A stretch of 64,000 nt of DNA from CAWDMC01 sp963803295 (GTDB lineage Bacteria > Acidobacteriota > Terriglobia > UBA7540), in contig CAWDMC010000011.1 in NCBI GenBank assembly GCA_963803295.1, forward strand, positions 186,001 through 250,000, written 5' to 3'. Positions 36,926 to 44,661 of the stretch are shown piece by piece. The first letter of the stretch is position 1; each line of letters starts with the position of its first letter. Below the pieces are notes generated by a model. It was not told where the DNA came from and did no database searches. It saw nothing but the letters and a program-made list of their open reading frames with translations. Both the position numbers and the translations under genes were made by a program.

Positions 36926-37418
36926 GACTCATCTCCTGGAATTTGCGCGGGTGCCGACTGGTTTATTCTGGATCATGCACTGAACCACAATCCGTGTCCT
37001 CGCCGGGGGGACGAAGGAGCTTGCTGTCAATTGAGAACTCGCAAAACTCAATCTTCCCGTCGCTGTTTTCGGTCATATCGATTCGAGATTTGAGAGGGAA
37101 TGCGACGAATGTTGGGGGCTGTCTGCTGTATCTATTTACTGTTGCCACAATACCTCTCTTGCACACATAGCTATCGGCGCATTTGCCGCGACCCTTTAGC
37201 GGAAATCACTGCATTAGTTAGATTTAATGGCTTGGACTCGATGGAGAAACACACCTGGTACTCCGCGGGCATTCCCGTTGTGCCTCCGCGCCGATGAGGC
37301 CCTAAAAAACCGCGCTTCCTGCACGCTAATTAAGGCTTCCTTTCATTCTGATGCTGATAGGATCTATATCCGAGGCAAGGTATGCATAGGTACGATGTAT
37401 CTAAGTGAGATATACCTA
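36926..37418. other. Intergenic region with a possible small minus-strand ORF
   Basis: Nothing certain. A 67-codon minus-strand frame (37166-36963) contains TENSDGKIEFCE, which resembles an EF-hand loop except at its first position, but it has no ribosome-binding site. The stretch near the kinase start is AT-rich and offers several in-frame starts. Confidence 0.3.
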
Positions 37419-39563
37419 ATGAACAAAACTAAAGGTATACTGGACGAGCCAGGAGTCGAAGAAACTCAATCAGGCGGGAATGGAAAAGTGGTTTCCCATC
37501 CGGACACGCTGATCGGCCCGCCGAAAGCTCCTATTCTCGCCCTCACCTTGGGAACAGCCTTGATTGGGTGCTTCGCTTGGTACGTGATTCAGCGTGATCA
37601 CGCGACGACTTTGGACTTCTGGAAATCCCGTTTGTCAGCTGCGGTTCTGTACCGTACCTGGCTTTTGCGGAATTCTCTACAGGAGAGCCAGGATGATGTG
37701 CGGGTGCTCGCTGAGTTCGCTCCCACCAGGGAACTGCTGCATCCAGGAGAGGAGGGAGCCGCGCAGTTTCCACGCGCTGCTTCGCTACACCAAGTTGTAG
37801 GGCTGTTCGACGATTACAGAAGAGTCTACGAGTATGCGGCCCTCTACCTACTCAACGATCAAGAGGAGGTCGTAGTCCAGACAACAGACTCAGCGGTATG
37901 GGGTGCGGTGATCCGAAGTCCGCAGTTTAGGGAAATATTCCGGCATGTCACACGTGACCCGCACTATACGGCGGATTTGATCCAAGTTTCTGCGGAGGAG
38001 CGAGCCCTGGTTTTCCTGATGCCGGTTCTTGCTGGCGGCACAGACAAGTCGCGTAGCAGGCCCCGGTCTCCCCTCGGAGTTGTGGCAATTCTCGACCCGC
38101 TTGCTAGGGAACTTTTTCCACTGCTCACTGCCGAAGGTCTTCCGGCGCGAACCGGGGAGACGCTGCTGCTGTGGCTTCAGCGTGGCGAAGCGGGTTACGT
38201 GTCACCCCGGCGCCGTCGTGAGTCCGGTCTCACCGACCGTAGCCTTTCGCCAGATACGCTGGTCCAGGCAGTTTCTTCCGCGGCGGACGACCGTGCTGTT
38301 TTCGGGGAATTCGTGGACTATCGGGGCATGGGAGTGATGGCCGCGATGCAGAAGATTACGCCCTTAAATGGCATCGTCATCTGCAAAGTGGACCGAGAAG
38401 AGGCACTTGCCGATTTCGAGCGAACAGTCCGCATCGAGATCATGGCGGCCGTTGCTCTGCTCCTTGCCTACGTGGGCACCCTTCTGGGATACAGGCGGAA
38501 CGCCGTTGCGCGCGCGATGAAAGAAAAACTGGCACAACAGCAGGCCATTCTCGTCGAGCGTCTAAGAGCCGAAGCATCACTGCGGGCCGCCAGGGACACC
38601 CTCCAGATCAAGGTTGGAGAACGTACGGCCGAATTGGCCAAGTTGAACGAGCAGCTACGCCTGGAACTTCGCGAGCGTGAAAGGGCTGAGGAGAATATCC
38701 GAAAGCTTAATGCTGATTTGGAGCAACGGGTGATCGAGCGCACTACTCAGCTTCAGGCTGCCAACGTCGATCTCGAAGCGGAGGTTGCTGAGCGAAGAAG
38801 AGCGGAGAATCGAATCGGGCAACTAAACCTGGAACTTCAGGACCGCAATGCAGGCTTGGCCGCCGCCAATAAAGAATTGGAGGCCTTTACATACTCCGTC
38901 TCCCATGACCTTCGTGCGCCCGTGCGTCACTTGGACGGATTCGCGGACCTGCTACGCAAGAGCTCTTATGAGAGGCTGGACGAGAACGGACTGCACTATC
39001 TCGACAGAATAACCGTCTCATCGCGCCGCATGGGTATCCTCATTGATGATCTCTTGAAGTTCTCCCGTTTGGGGCGAACGGAGATGTCGAAAGCCCGTAT
39101 TGCTCTTCGAGAAGTCGTGCAGGATGTCTGGTGCGAGCTGGAGCCGGAGACAACAGGGCGCAAGGTGGCGTGGCAGGTCGGCACACTGCCTGAGGTCTGC
39201 GCCGACCGTGTGCTGCTCCACCAAGTGCTTTTCAACTTGATGTCTAACGCCGTGAAATATACGCGCGGACGGGAGGAAGCACGAATTGAGATCGGTTGCG
39301 TGAATGATGCGGCAAGCGAGACAGTGATCTACGTTCGAGACAACGGTGTAGGCTTCGACATGGAGTACGTCGACAAGCTCTTCAAGGTTTTCCAGCGTTT
39401 GCACACCGAGGAGTTCGAAGGCACCGGGGTCGGACTTGCCAATGTGCGTCGCATTATTGAGCGGCACGGCGGCCGGGTTTGGGCCGAGGGCGCAGTGGGG
39501 CAAGGGGCCACGTTCTATTTCTCACTGCCGGTGAGGCATGAGAGGGATGACAATCAGCCATGA
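37419..39563 (+). CDS. Membrane sensor histidine kinase
   Basis: About 714 residues from ATG 37419. First membrane helix PILALTLGTALIGCFAWYVI, a periplasmic sensor of about 290 residues, second helix IMAAVALLLAYVGTLLGY, a long coiled coil (RAEASLRAARDTLQIKVGER onward), HisKA (FTYSVSHDLRAPVRHLDGF) and HATPase_c (VLFNLMSNAVKYT, DNGVGF, EGTGVGLANVRRI). The HisKA type is that of bacteriophytochrome-like kinases. Start choice is uncertain: ATG 37395 and an upstream extension are open. The stop overlaps the next gene's ATG (ATGA), so kinase and response regulator are translationally coupled. Confidence 0.85.
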   Translation: MNKTKGILDEPGVEETQSGGNGKVVSHPDTLIGPPKAPILALTLGTALIGCFAWYVIQRDHATTLDFWKSRLSAAVLYRTWLLRNSLQESQDDVRVLAEFAPTRELLHPGEEGAAQFPRAASLHQVVGLFDDYRRVYEYAALYLLNDQEEVVVQTTDSAVWGAVIRSPQFREIFRHVTRDPHYTADLIQVSAEERALVFLMPVLAGGTDKSRSRPRSPLGVVAILDPLARELFPLLTAEGLPARTGETLLLWLQRGEAGYVSPRRRRESGLTDRSLSPDTLVQAVSSAADDRAVFGEFVDYRGMGVMAAMQKITPLNGIVICKVDREEALADFERTVRIEIMAAVALLLAYVGTLLGYRRNAVARAMKEKLAQQQAILVERLRAEASLRAARDTLQIKVGERTAELAKLNEQLRLELRERERAEENIRKLNADLEQRVIERTTQLQAANVDLEAEVAERRRAENRIGQLNLELQDRNAGLAAANKELEAFTYSVSHDLRAPVRHLDGFADLLRKSSYERLDENGLHYLDRITVSSRRMGILIDDLLKFSRLGRTEMSKARIALREVVQDVWCELEPETTGRKVAWQVGTLPEVCADRVLLHQVLFNLMSNAVKYTRGREEARIEIGCVNDAASETVIYVRDNGVGFDMEYVDKLFKVFQRLHTEEFEGTGVGLANVRRIIERHGGRVWAEGAVGQGATFYFSLPVRHERDDNQP

Positions 39564-40063
39564 ACCATGATCGGGGAGTCATTCTGCTTGTCGAGGATAG
39601 CAGCAACGATGTGGAACTGGCCCTTGAAGCGTTCGCTCGGAGCAACCTGGCGAATCGGGTCGTCGTGGTCTCGGATGGGGCCGAAGCGCTCGATTTCCTC
39701 TACCGGCGCGGCAGATTCGAGTCGCGTGCGGATCGAGATCCCGTGGTGGTCCTCTTAGACATAAAGATGCCCAAGGTCGACGGTCTGGAAGTCCTGCGCC
39801 AGATGAAACAGAGTTCTGACCTTAGGCTGATTCCAGTGGTTATGCTGTCCTCTTCGCGCGAGGAGCCCGACGTGGAGGAAAGTTACCGTCTGGGCGCCAA
39901 CGCCTACGTGGTGAAACCTATTCAATTTGAGGACTTCGTGGCCGCAGTAACGGTGGTCGGCAGGTTCTGGGCTGTCATCAACGCCCCTCCCCAAGTCAAG
40001 CTGAGTAGCAGAACCGCGGCAGGCCGCGATCAAGGCGCAGTGAAAGCGGAGGATCTGAGATGA
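39560..40063 (+). CDS. Single-domain response regulator (Rcp1/CheY-like)
   Basis: A 167-residue receiver protein without an output domain: VEDSSNDVELALEAF (acidic pocket), Asp67 in VVLLDIKMPKVDG, SSSREEPDVEESYRLGANAY and the Lys in YVVKPIQF. The type is that of Rcp1-like regulators paired with phytochrome-like kinases. ATG 39560 overlaps the kinase stop, marking it as the cognate partner. About 30 extra C-terminal residues have no recognised fold. Confidence 0.9.
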   Translation: MNHDRGVILLVEDSSNDVELALEAFARSNLANRVVVVSDGAEALDFLYRRGRFESRADRDPVVVLLDIKMPKVDGLEVLRQMKQSSDLRLIPVVMLSSSREEPDVEESYRLGANAYVVKPIQFEDFVAAVTVVGRFWAVINAPPQVKLSSRTAAGRDQGAVKAEDLR

Positions 40064-40147
40064 GAGTTCCGGGCAGTCGCTGATGCGCCTAGTCACCTCG
40101 TTCGATGCGAAACTGCGTACTGAGCATACAAGAGCCTGAGCGATTAG

Positions 40148-41140
40148 TTATCGGACCAAAGCGCCGCTGATAGCGACGCGGCCCAATGCCGCCACCGGTG
40201 GCGAGAACAGCCGCTGAGCGCCCGTGCCGTATTCGCGCAGCAGATGATAGGTCAATAGAAGCTGGGTGAGCGCGAGCGGATCGCTGTGGCGTGTTTCTCC
40301 GCGATCCTGATAGGTACCGAACTGGTCTGGAGGAATGGGCTGAACACCGGGCAAATGGCTCCAGATCGTTTCCATGAGATACGCACTCTGCTCGGGCGTG
40401 ACGCTCCCATCGATTTCGAGAATATCCACCGGACGCCCCGTATCGCGACCCAGCATCAGGCGGATTCCGCTGTCTTGGCTTTCCCTGCCACAGAGATAGC
40501 TCAGGTCGGGATGAGGAATGGTAGGACGCAAAATGAGGCGAACATTAAGATGTCCGTTCGCGCTCGCTGCCTGGACTCCGAAAGGAGGGTGGAACTGCAC
40601 CACGATATCCGCGTATTCCCGCTGAGGGCGAATGAAGTCACGGGAATCGGGCTCGCGCTTGTCCAGTTCGGCCACAACCTGTTCCATCCTGTAGCCGCGC
40701 TTCGCGGTGTCACGCTTAATCTTCCACACGTGGCGCAGGTCTTCAGGAGGCTGTAGGAAGACCTTGACATCATAGAACTGCCGCATAACGGGCGTGTGGA
40801 AGCCGAGCAGCCCCTCGACGATAACGAATTCCCGCGGCTGGACATACTCCGGACGCACGAGCGTTCCAGTGGAGTGGTTGTAAACGGGCTTGAGAATTGG
40901 CTGCCCGTAGTGCAAGCGCTCCAACTGCAGCTCCAGAATGTCGAGATAGTTGCAGTCGGGATGGAGTGCCGTCAATTCGTGTTCGGCTCGCTCCGTCCGG
41001 TCGTACTTATGATAGTCGTCGGCGCAGATGTGAGTCACGTATTCAGGGCGGAGCAGATTCGTCAATCCCTGCGTCAGAGTCGATTTGCCAGCGGCACTGT
41101 CGCCGATGATGCCCAGCATAACCGGTCTTCGTCCCGTCAT
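40148..41140 (-). CDS. prk: Phosphoribulokinase (class II-like)
   Basis: A 330-residue kinase that phosphorylates ribulose 5-phosphate with ATP to give the RuBisCO substrate. P-loop IIGDSAAGKST, ICADDYHKYDR, TALHPDCNYLDI, PVYNHSTGTLVRPEYVQP and FVIVEGLLGFHTP match PRKs of the cyanobacterial/plant class more than the proteobacterial type (which has a SGAGT-style loop). It ends the cbbL-cbbS-cbbX-prk operon; its ATG overlaps the cbbX stop (ATGA). No redox-regulatory Cys pair is apparent in the P-loop. Confidence 0.9.
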   Translation of the reverse strand: MTGRRPVMLGIIGDSAAGKSTLTQGLTNLLRPEYVTHICADDYHKYDRTERAEHELTALHPDCNYLDILELQLERLHYGQPILKPVYNHSTGTLVRPEYVQPREFVIVEGLLGFHTPVMRQFYDVKVFLQPPEDLRHVWKIKRDTAKRGYRMEQVVAELDKREPDSRDFIRPQREYADIVVQFHPPFGVQAASANGHLNVRLILRPTIPHPDLSYLCGRESQDSGIRLMLGRDTGRPVDILEIDGSVTPEQSAYLMETIWSHLPGVQPIPPDQFGTYQDRGETRHSDPLALTQLLLTYHLLREYGTGAQRLFSPPVAALGRVAISGALVR

Positions 41141-42099
41141 ATCGACTCCTTTGCTTCACTGGCGCACGAGGCGGCTGCGCCGTTCCCGGCCCGGGCCGCA
41201 GCTTCCGGGCCTCCCTGAAACACCCGGCTCTGGCGGATATCGACGGCATCGATCCGCGCCAGTTCTTCTTTCGGAATACGCCCACCCTGGTCGACGAGGC
41301 GAACGGCCTGGCGCAGCCTCATGCGGTCTAGGGCGTTGCGCACGCTTCGGGCATTGGCAAAGTGAGCCTGCCGGATGCGCAAGGCCAGATACTCGCGGAA
41401 GGCTTGCCGCGATTCTTCGTCGAACGCATACATCTGGCGCTGCGTCATCAGTTCGGCGATATCCATCAGTTCCTCAAGGGTGTAGTCGGGGAAGTCGAGA
41501 TGGTGCGCAATGCGCGAGTGCAGCCCCGGGTTCGACTGAAAGAATCGATCCATCCTGTCTTTGTAGCCAGCGAAAATGACCACGAGATCGTCACGCCGGT
41601 TCTCCATGAACTGAAGCAGAATCTCAATCGCTTCCTGTCCATAATCGCGCTCGTTCTCGGCGCGATAAAGGTAGTACGCTTCGTCGATAAACAGCACTCC
41701 GCCCACCGCTTTTTGCAGAAGCTCCTTCGTCTTCGGCGCCGTGTGCCCTACGTACTGGCCGACCAGATCGTCGCGGGTGGCGACCACCAGGTGCCCGCGG
41801 CGCACGTACTCCAAACGATGCAGGATCTTCGCCATGCGCAGAGCCACCGTGGTCTTGCCAGTCCCCGGATTTCCAGTGAAGCACATGTGCAGAGAAGGAG
41901 GCTCGGCGGAGAGGCCGGCCTGCTCCCGCAAGCGCTCCACCAGCAGCAGGGCCGCGATCTGTCGAATCCGGAGCTTCACAGGTTCGAGCCCAACCAGCTC
42001 GGCATCGAGTTCCCGCAGGGTATCATCGATCAGCGTCTGGCGTACCGCGGCACCGACGTCGATTTGGTTTTCGATTGCACACGTTGTCAAGGAATCCAT
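41137..42099 (-). CDS. cbbX: CbbX, red-type RuBisCO activase
   Basis: A 320-residue AAA+ protein: Walker A FTGNPGTGKTTVALRMA, Walker B GGVLFIDEAYYLY, sensor region RRDDLVVIFAGYKDRM and arginine-finger region NPGLHSRIAHHLDFPDY. CbbX remodels red-type RuBisCO by pulling on the large-subunit C-terminus and removing inhibitory sugar phosphates; RuBP acts as an effector. ATG 42099 fits family length; ATG 42117 is possible, and codons further upstream lie in repeat DNA. Its presence indicates the adjacent RuBisCO is of the CbbX-dependent form IC/ID. Confidence 0.9.
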   Translation of the reverse strand: MDSLTTCAIENQIDVGAAVRQTLIDDTLRELDAELVGLEPVKLRIRQIAALLLVERLREQAGLSAEPPSLHMCFTGNPGTGKTTVALRMAKILHRLEYVRRGHLVVATRDDLVGQYVGHTAPKTKELLQKAVGGVLFIDEAYYLYRAENERDYGQEAIEILLQFMENRRDDLVVIFAGYKDRMDRFFQSNPGLHSRIAHHLDFPDYTLEELMDIAELMTQRQMYAFDEESRQAFREYLALRIRQAHFANARSVRNALDRMRLRQAVRLVDQGGRIPKEELARIDAVDIRQSRVFQGGPEAAARAGNGAAASCASEAKESI

Positions 42100-42129
42100 C
42101 GAGACCTGCTTCCTCATCCGGCAACACAA

Positions 42130-42250
42130 GGTAGCCACGGCACGGTTTATGTGCCGTGGGCTCTTCAGTTTCGCCCCAGCAGAAGACAATATCTGAGCAG
42201 AACCCGCGTGAGCAGAACCCACGGCACGCAAATCGTGCCATGGCTACCCG
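42130..42250. repeat. Inverted pair of palindromic repeats in the cbbS-cbbX spacer (family C)
   Basis: Element 1 (42130-42163): GGTAGCCACGGCAC, loop, GTGCCGTGGGCTC. Element 2 (42216-42250): GAACCCACGGCACG, loop CAAAT, CGTGCCATGGCTACC. The two share shoulders GGTAGCCACGG and CCCACGG in opposite orientation, a BIME-like doublet different from family A. It fills nearly the whole gap between the genes. Confidence 0.7.
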
Positions 42251-42253
42251 TGG

Positions 42254-42676
42254 CTACTCGCTGTACCGCTCACCTGACGGCCGGTCCGCGGCGTAAGAGT
42301 GAATCGTATAGCGGACCGTTCGTCCGGCCGCTTCCTGACGCTCCAGCCGGAAGCCCGGTTCGTGGGCGGGCCGGTGGACGATAAAGGAAAGGGCCACCGT
42401 CTCGCGCCCCCGGGTGGAATCGTTGGCGTTTACCTTGATGTAGTGACGGGGAAACGCCTGGCGACATGCGTTTATTTCGTACACGATCGCCTTTGGGTCC
42501 AGCACGTCGAACAGGGGCGGGGTCCACATTTCCCAAAGCGAGTTCCGGGGATGCGGATCGTCCGTGTATTCGACGCCAAGTGACCAACCTTTGTCCAGGC
42601 AGTATTGAATCTGCCCTTCAACCTGCTCGTCCGTGAGGTCCGGCAGGAAAGAAAACGTTCCTTGGGTCAATCTCAT
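42254..42676 (-). CDS. cbbS: RuBisCO small subunit (red type)
   Basis: A 140-residue small subunit: MRLTQGTFSFLPDLTDEQVE, IQYCLDKGWSLGVEYTDDPH, RNSLWEMWTPPLFDVLD, INACRQAFPRHYIKVNAND. The C-terminal extension (RTVRYTIHSYAADRPSGERY) is the beta-hairpin tail found only in red-type small subunits, where it lines the central pore of the L8S8 holoenzyme. ATG 42676 follows GGAG. It lies 16 bases after cbbL. Confidence 0.95.
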   Translation of the reverse strand: MRLTQGTFSFLPDLTDEQVEGQIQYCLDKGWSLGVEYTDDPHPRNSLWEMWTPPLFDVLDPKAIVYEINACRQAFPRHYIKVNANDSTRGRETVALSFIVHRPAHEPGFRLERQEAAGRTVRYTIHSYAADRPSGERYSE

Positions 42677-42692
42677 AAGCTGATCTCCGCTC

Positions 42693-44144
42693 TCAGTAGG
42701 TCGGGGTGGCCATCGCCACATAGTCGACGGTGTCGGTGGACTCGTAATTGAACGTTACGTCTTTCCAGGTTTCGAGGGCTGCGCGTAACGGTGAGCACCA
42801 GCGCGCCGCGCTCTCGAGAATCTCCGGACCCTCTTTCAGAAAGTCGCGTCCTTCGTTGCGCGCTTGGATCATCGCTTCTACGGCCACCCGATTGGCGGCG
42901 GCGCCGGAAGCAATGCCGTCGGGATGTCCAATCGTCCCACCACCGAATTGCAGAATGACGTCTTCCCCCAGGTAATGGAGCAACTGGTGCATCTGCCCGG
43001 CGTGAATCCCGCCTGAAGCGACAGGCATTACCATGCGCAGCGAGGCCCAATCCTGATCGAAGAACAGTCCATTCTCGAGGCGCATCGGAGTGTGCGGCTC
43101 GCGCAAGGTGTCGTAGAAACCCTTTACGGCGAAAGGATCCCCTTCCAACTTGCCCACCACGGTGCCGGCGTGGAGGTGATCGACGCCGGCCATGCGCATC
43201 CACTTACAGATGACCCGGAAGTTGATGCCATGGTTTTTCTGACGGGCATAGGCGGAATTGCCGGCGCGGTGCAAGTGCAGAATCAGGTCGTTTTTCCGCG
43301 CCCACTTAGCCATGGACTGGATGGCCGTGTAGCCGACCACGAGATCGATCATGATAATCACGGAGCCGAGTTCCTTTGCGAACTCGGCCCGCTCGTACAT
43401 GTCTTCCATGGTCGCGGCGGTCACGTTAAGGTAGTGCCCCTTTACTTCGCCGGTTGCCGCCGAGGCGCGGTTTACGGCTTCCATCGAAAACAGGAACCGC
43501 TCGCGCCAGCGCATGAAAGGCTGGGAATTGATGTTCTCGTCGTCCTTGGTGAAGTCGAGCCCGCCGCGCAGCGCTTCATAAACCACGCGGCTATAGTTGC
43601 GCCCGGAGAGTCCGAGCTTGGGCTTGACGGTGGCGCCCAGCAGCGGGCGGCCATACTTGTCCAGCCTTTCGCGCTCCACCACAATTCCGGTCGCAGGTCC
43701 CTGGAACGTCTTCAGATACGCCACCGGAATGCGCATATCCTCAAGGCGCAGGGCCCGCACCGCCTTGAACCCGAATACATTGCCAACGATCGACGCTGTG
43801 AGGTTCGGAATCGAGCCTTCCTCGAACAGGTCGAGATCGTAGGCGATGTAAGCGAAATACTGGTTTGAGGAACCGGGCACAGGATCGAGGCGGTAAGCCT
43901 TCGCGCGGTAAACGTCGCAAGCAGTCAGTCGATCCGTCCAGACCACGGTCCACGTCGCTGTGGACGACTCGCCGGCGATGGCCGCAGCCGCCTCTACGGG
44001 ATCGACGCCGTCTTGCGGAGTCACACGAAATAAGGCAAGTACGTCCGTATCCTTTGGTATGTAGTCGGGATCCCAATAGCCCATTTTGGCATACGGAATC
44101 ACCCCGGCCCGATATCGTTCGATGCTGGTCAGTTTTTTGTTCAT
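42693..44144 (-). CDS. cbbL: RuBisCO large subunit, form IC/ID-like (red type)
   Basis: A 483-residue form I large subunit. Active-site residues are complete: Lys174 (ATVKPKLGLS), carbamylated Lys200 with Asp202 and Glu203 (GGLDFTKDDENINSQPF), His292/Arg293 (LHLHRAGNSAYARQKNHG), His325, loop-6 Lys332 (GTVVGKLEGD) and GGGTIGHPDGIASGAAANR. The RAGNSxY-RQKNHG wording is typical of red-type enzymes and agrees with the adjacent cbbX. It fixes CO2 onto ribulose 1,5-bisphosphate. It is first in the operon; no LysR-type cbbR gene lies in the 500 bases upstream or beyond it. Carboxysome genes are absent. Confidence 0.95.
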   Translation of the reverse strand: MNKKLTSIERYRAGVIPYAKMGYWDPDYIPKDTDVLALFRVTPQDGVDPVEAAAAIAGESSTATWTVVWTDRLTACDVYRAKAYRLDPVPGSSNQYFAYIAYDLDLFEEGSIPNLTASIVGNVFGFKAVRALRLEDMRIPVAYLKTFQGPATGIVVERERLDKYGRPLLGATVKPKLGLSGRNYSRVVYEALRGGLDFTKDDENINSQPFMRWRERFLFSMEAVNRASAATGEVKGHYLNVTAATMEDMYERAEFAKELGSVIIMIDLVVGYTAIQSMAKWARKNDLILHLHRAGNSAYARQKNHGINFRVICKWMRMAGVDHLHAGTVVGKLEGDPFAVKGFYDTLREPHTPMRLENGLFFDQDWASLRMVMPVASGGIHAGQMHQLLHYLGEDVILQFGGGTIGHPDGIASGAAANRVAVEAMIQARNEGRDFLKEGPEILESAARWCSPLRAALETWKDVTFNYESTDTVDYVAMATPTY

Positions 44145-44661
44145 GCTGCGATTTTCGCCCCCGCTGAACTCGGTCGCTGTTGCCGGCCTGGACCTGAGCG
44201 TTGACCGGTTAGATTGCCTTTCCGCACGTTGAGGAATTCACGTAGCGTTGCGTTCGAACTACATGTTGCCTGAGAATCCCGTTGCCGCCAAGCGTGCCCG
44301 GTAGAATCGGACGACTCATCCGAATCGGACTCTCTCCCGCTGCCGCCAAGCCTGCCGTCGGGACGAAGGGCCCGCGTTACCAAAAAGGACCGAAACGTCA
44401 CGAGGCCGTCACTCCTTGACCTTCCCTATTCGCATACGCTGACACCGTGATGCGAGGAGCTTTCGTACTTCGACTCGGACCGGAAACGAAACCAGCCCAA
44501 GGCCGGTTCGAAGGCTGGGTAAAAGAAGTCGATTTGGGCCAGGAGCTGAGATTCCGTTCGACGGAAGAGCTGGTCAGATGAGGTGATTCTGTGCACTCGT
44601 GCGGTCAGCTGTTCAGCCCCAAAGGGGCGTGCCACCTCAGCCCAGGCCAACGGCCCATGTC
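44145..44661. other. Intergenic region upstream of the cbb operon
   Basis: About 517 bases without a convincing gene. A minus-strand frame of 86 codons (44401-44141) overlaps the cbbL start and is not protein-like. The phrase TGCCGCCAAGC occurs twice (about 44282 and 44341). The cbb promoter must lie here, but no clear -35/-10 or paired T-N11-A site stands out. Confidence 0.4.

Noticed and set aside
42693..44144. RuBisCO-like protein (form IV) without carboxylase activity
   Set aside because: All catalytic residues, a small subunit, an activase and a phosphoribulokinase are present.
44490..44520. A GGTTCGAAGGC string resembling a tRNA T-loop
   Set aside because: No acceptor stem or anticodon arm can be drawn around it; no tRNA gene was found in the window.
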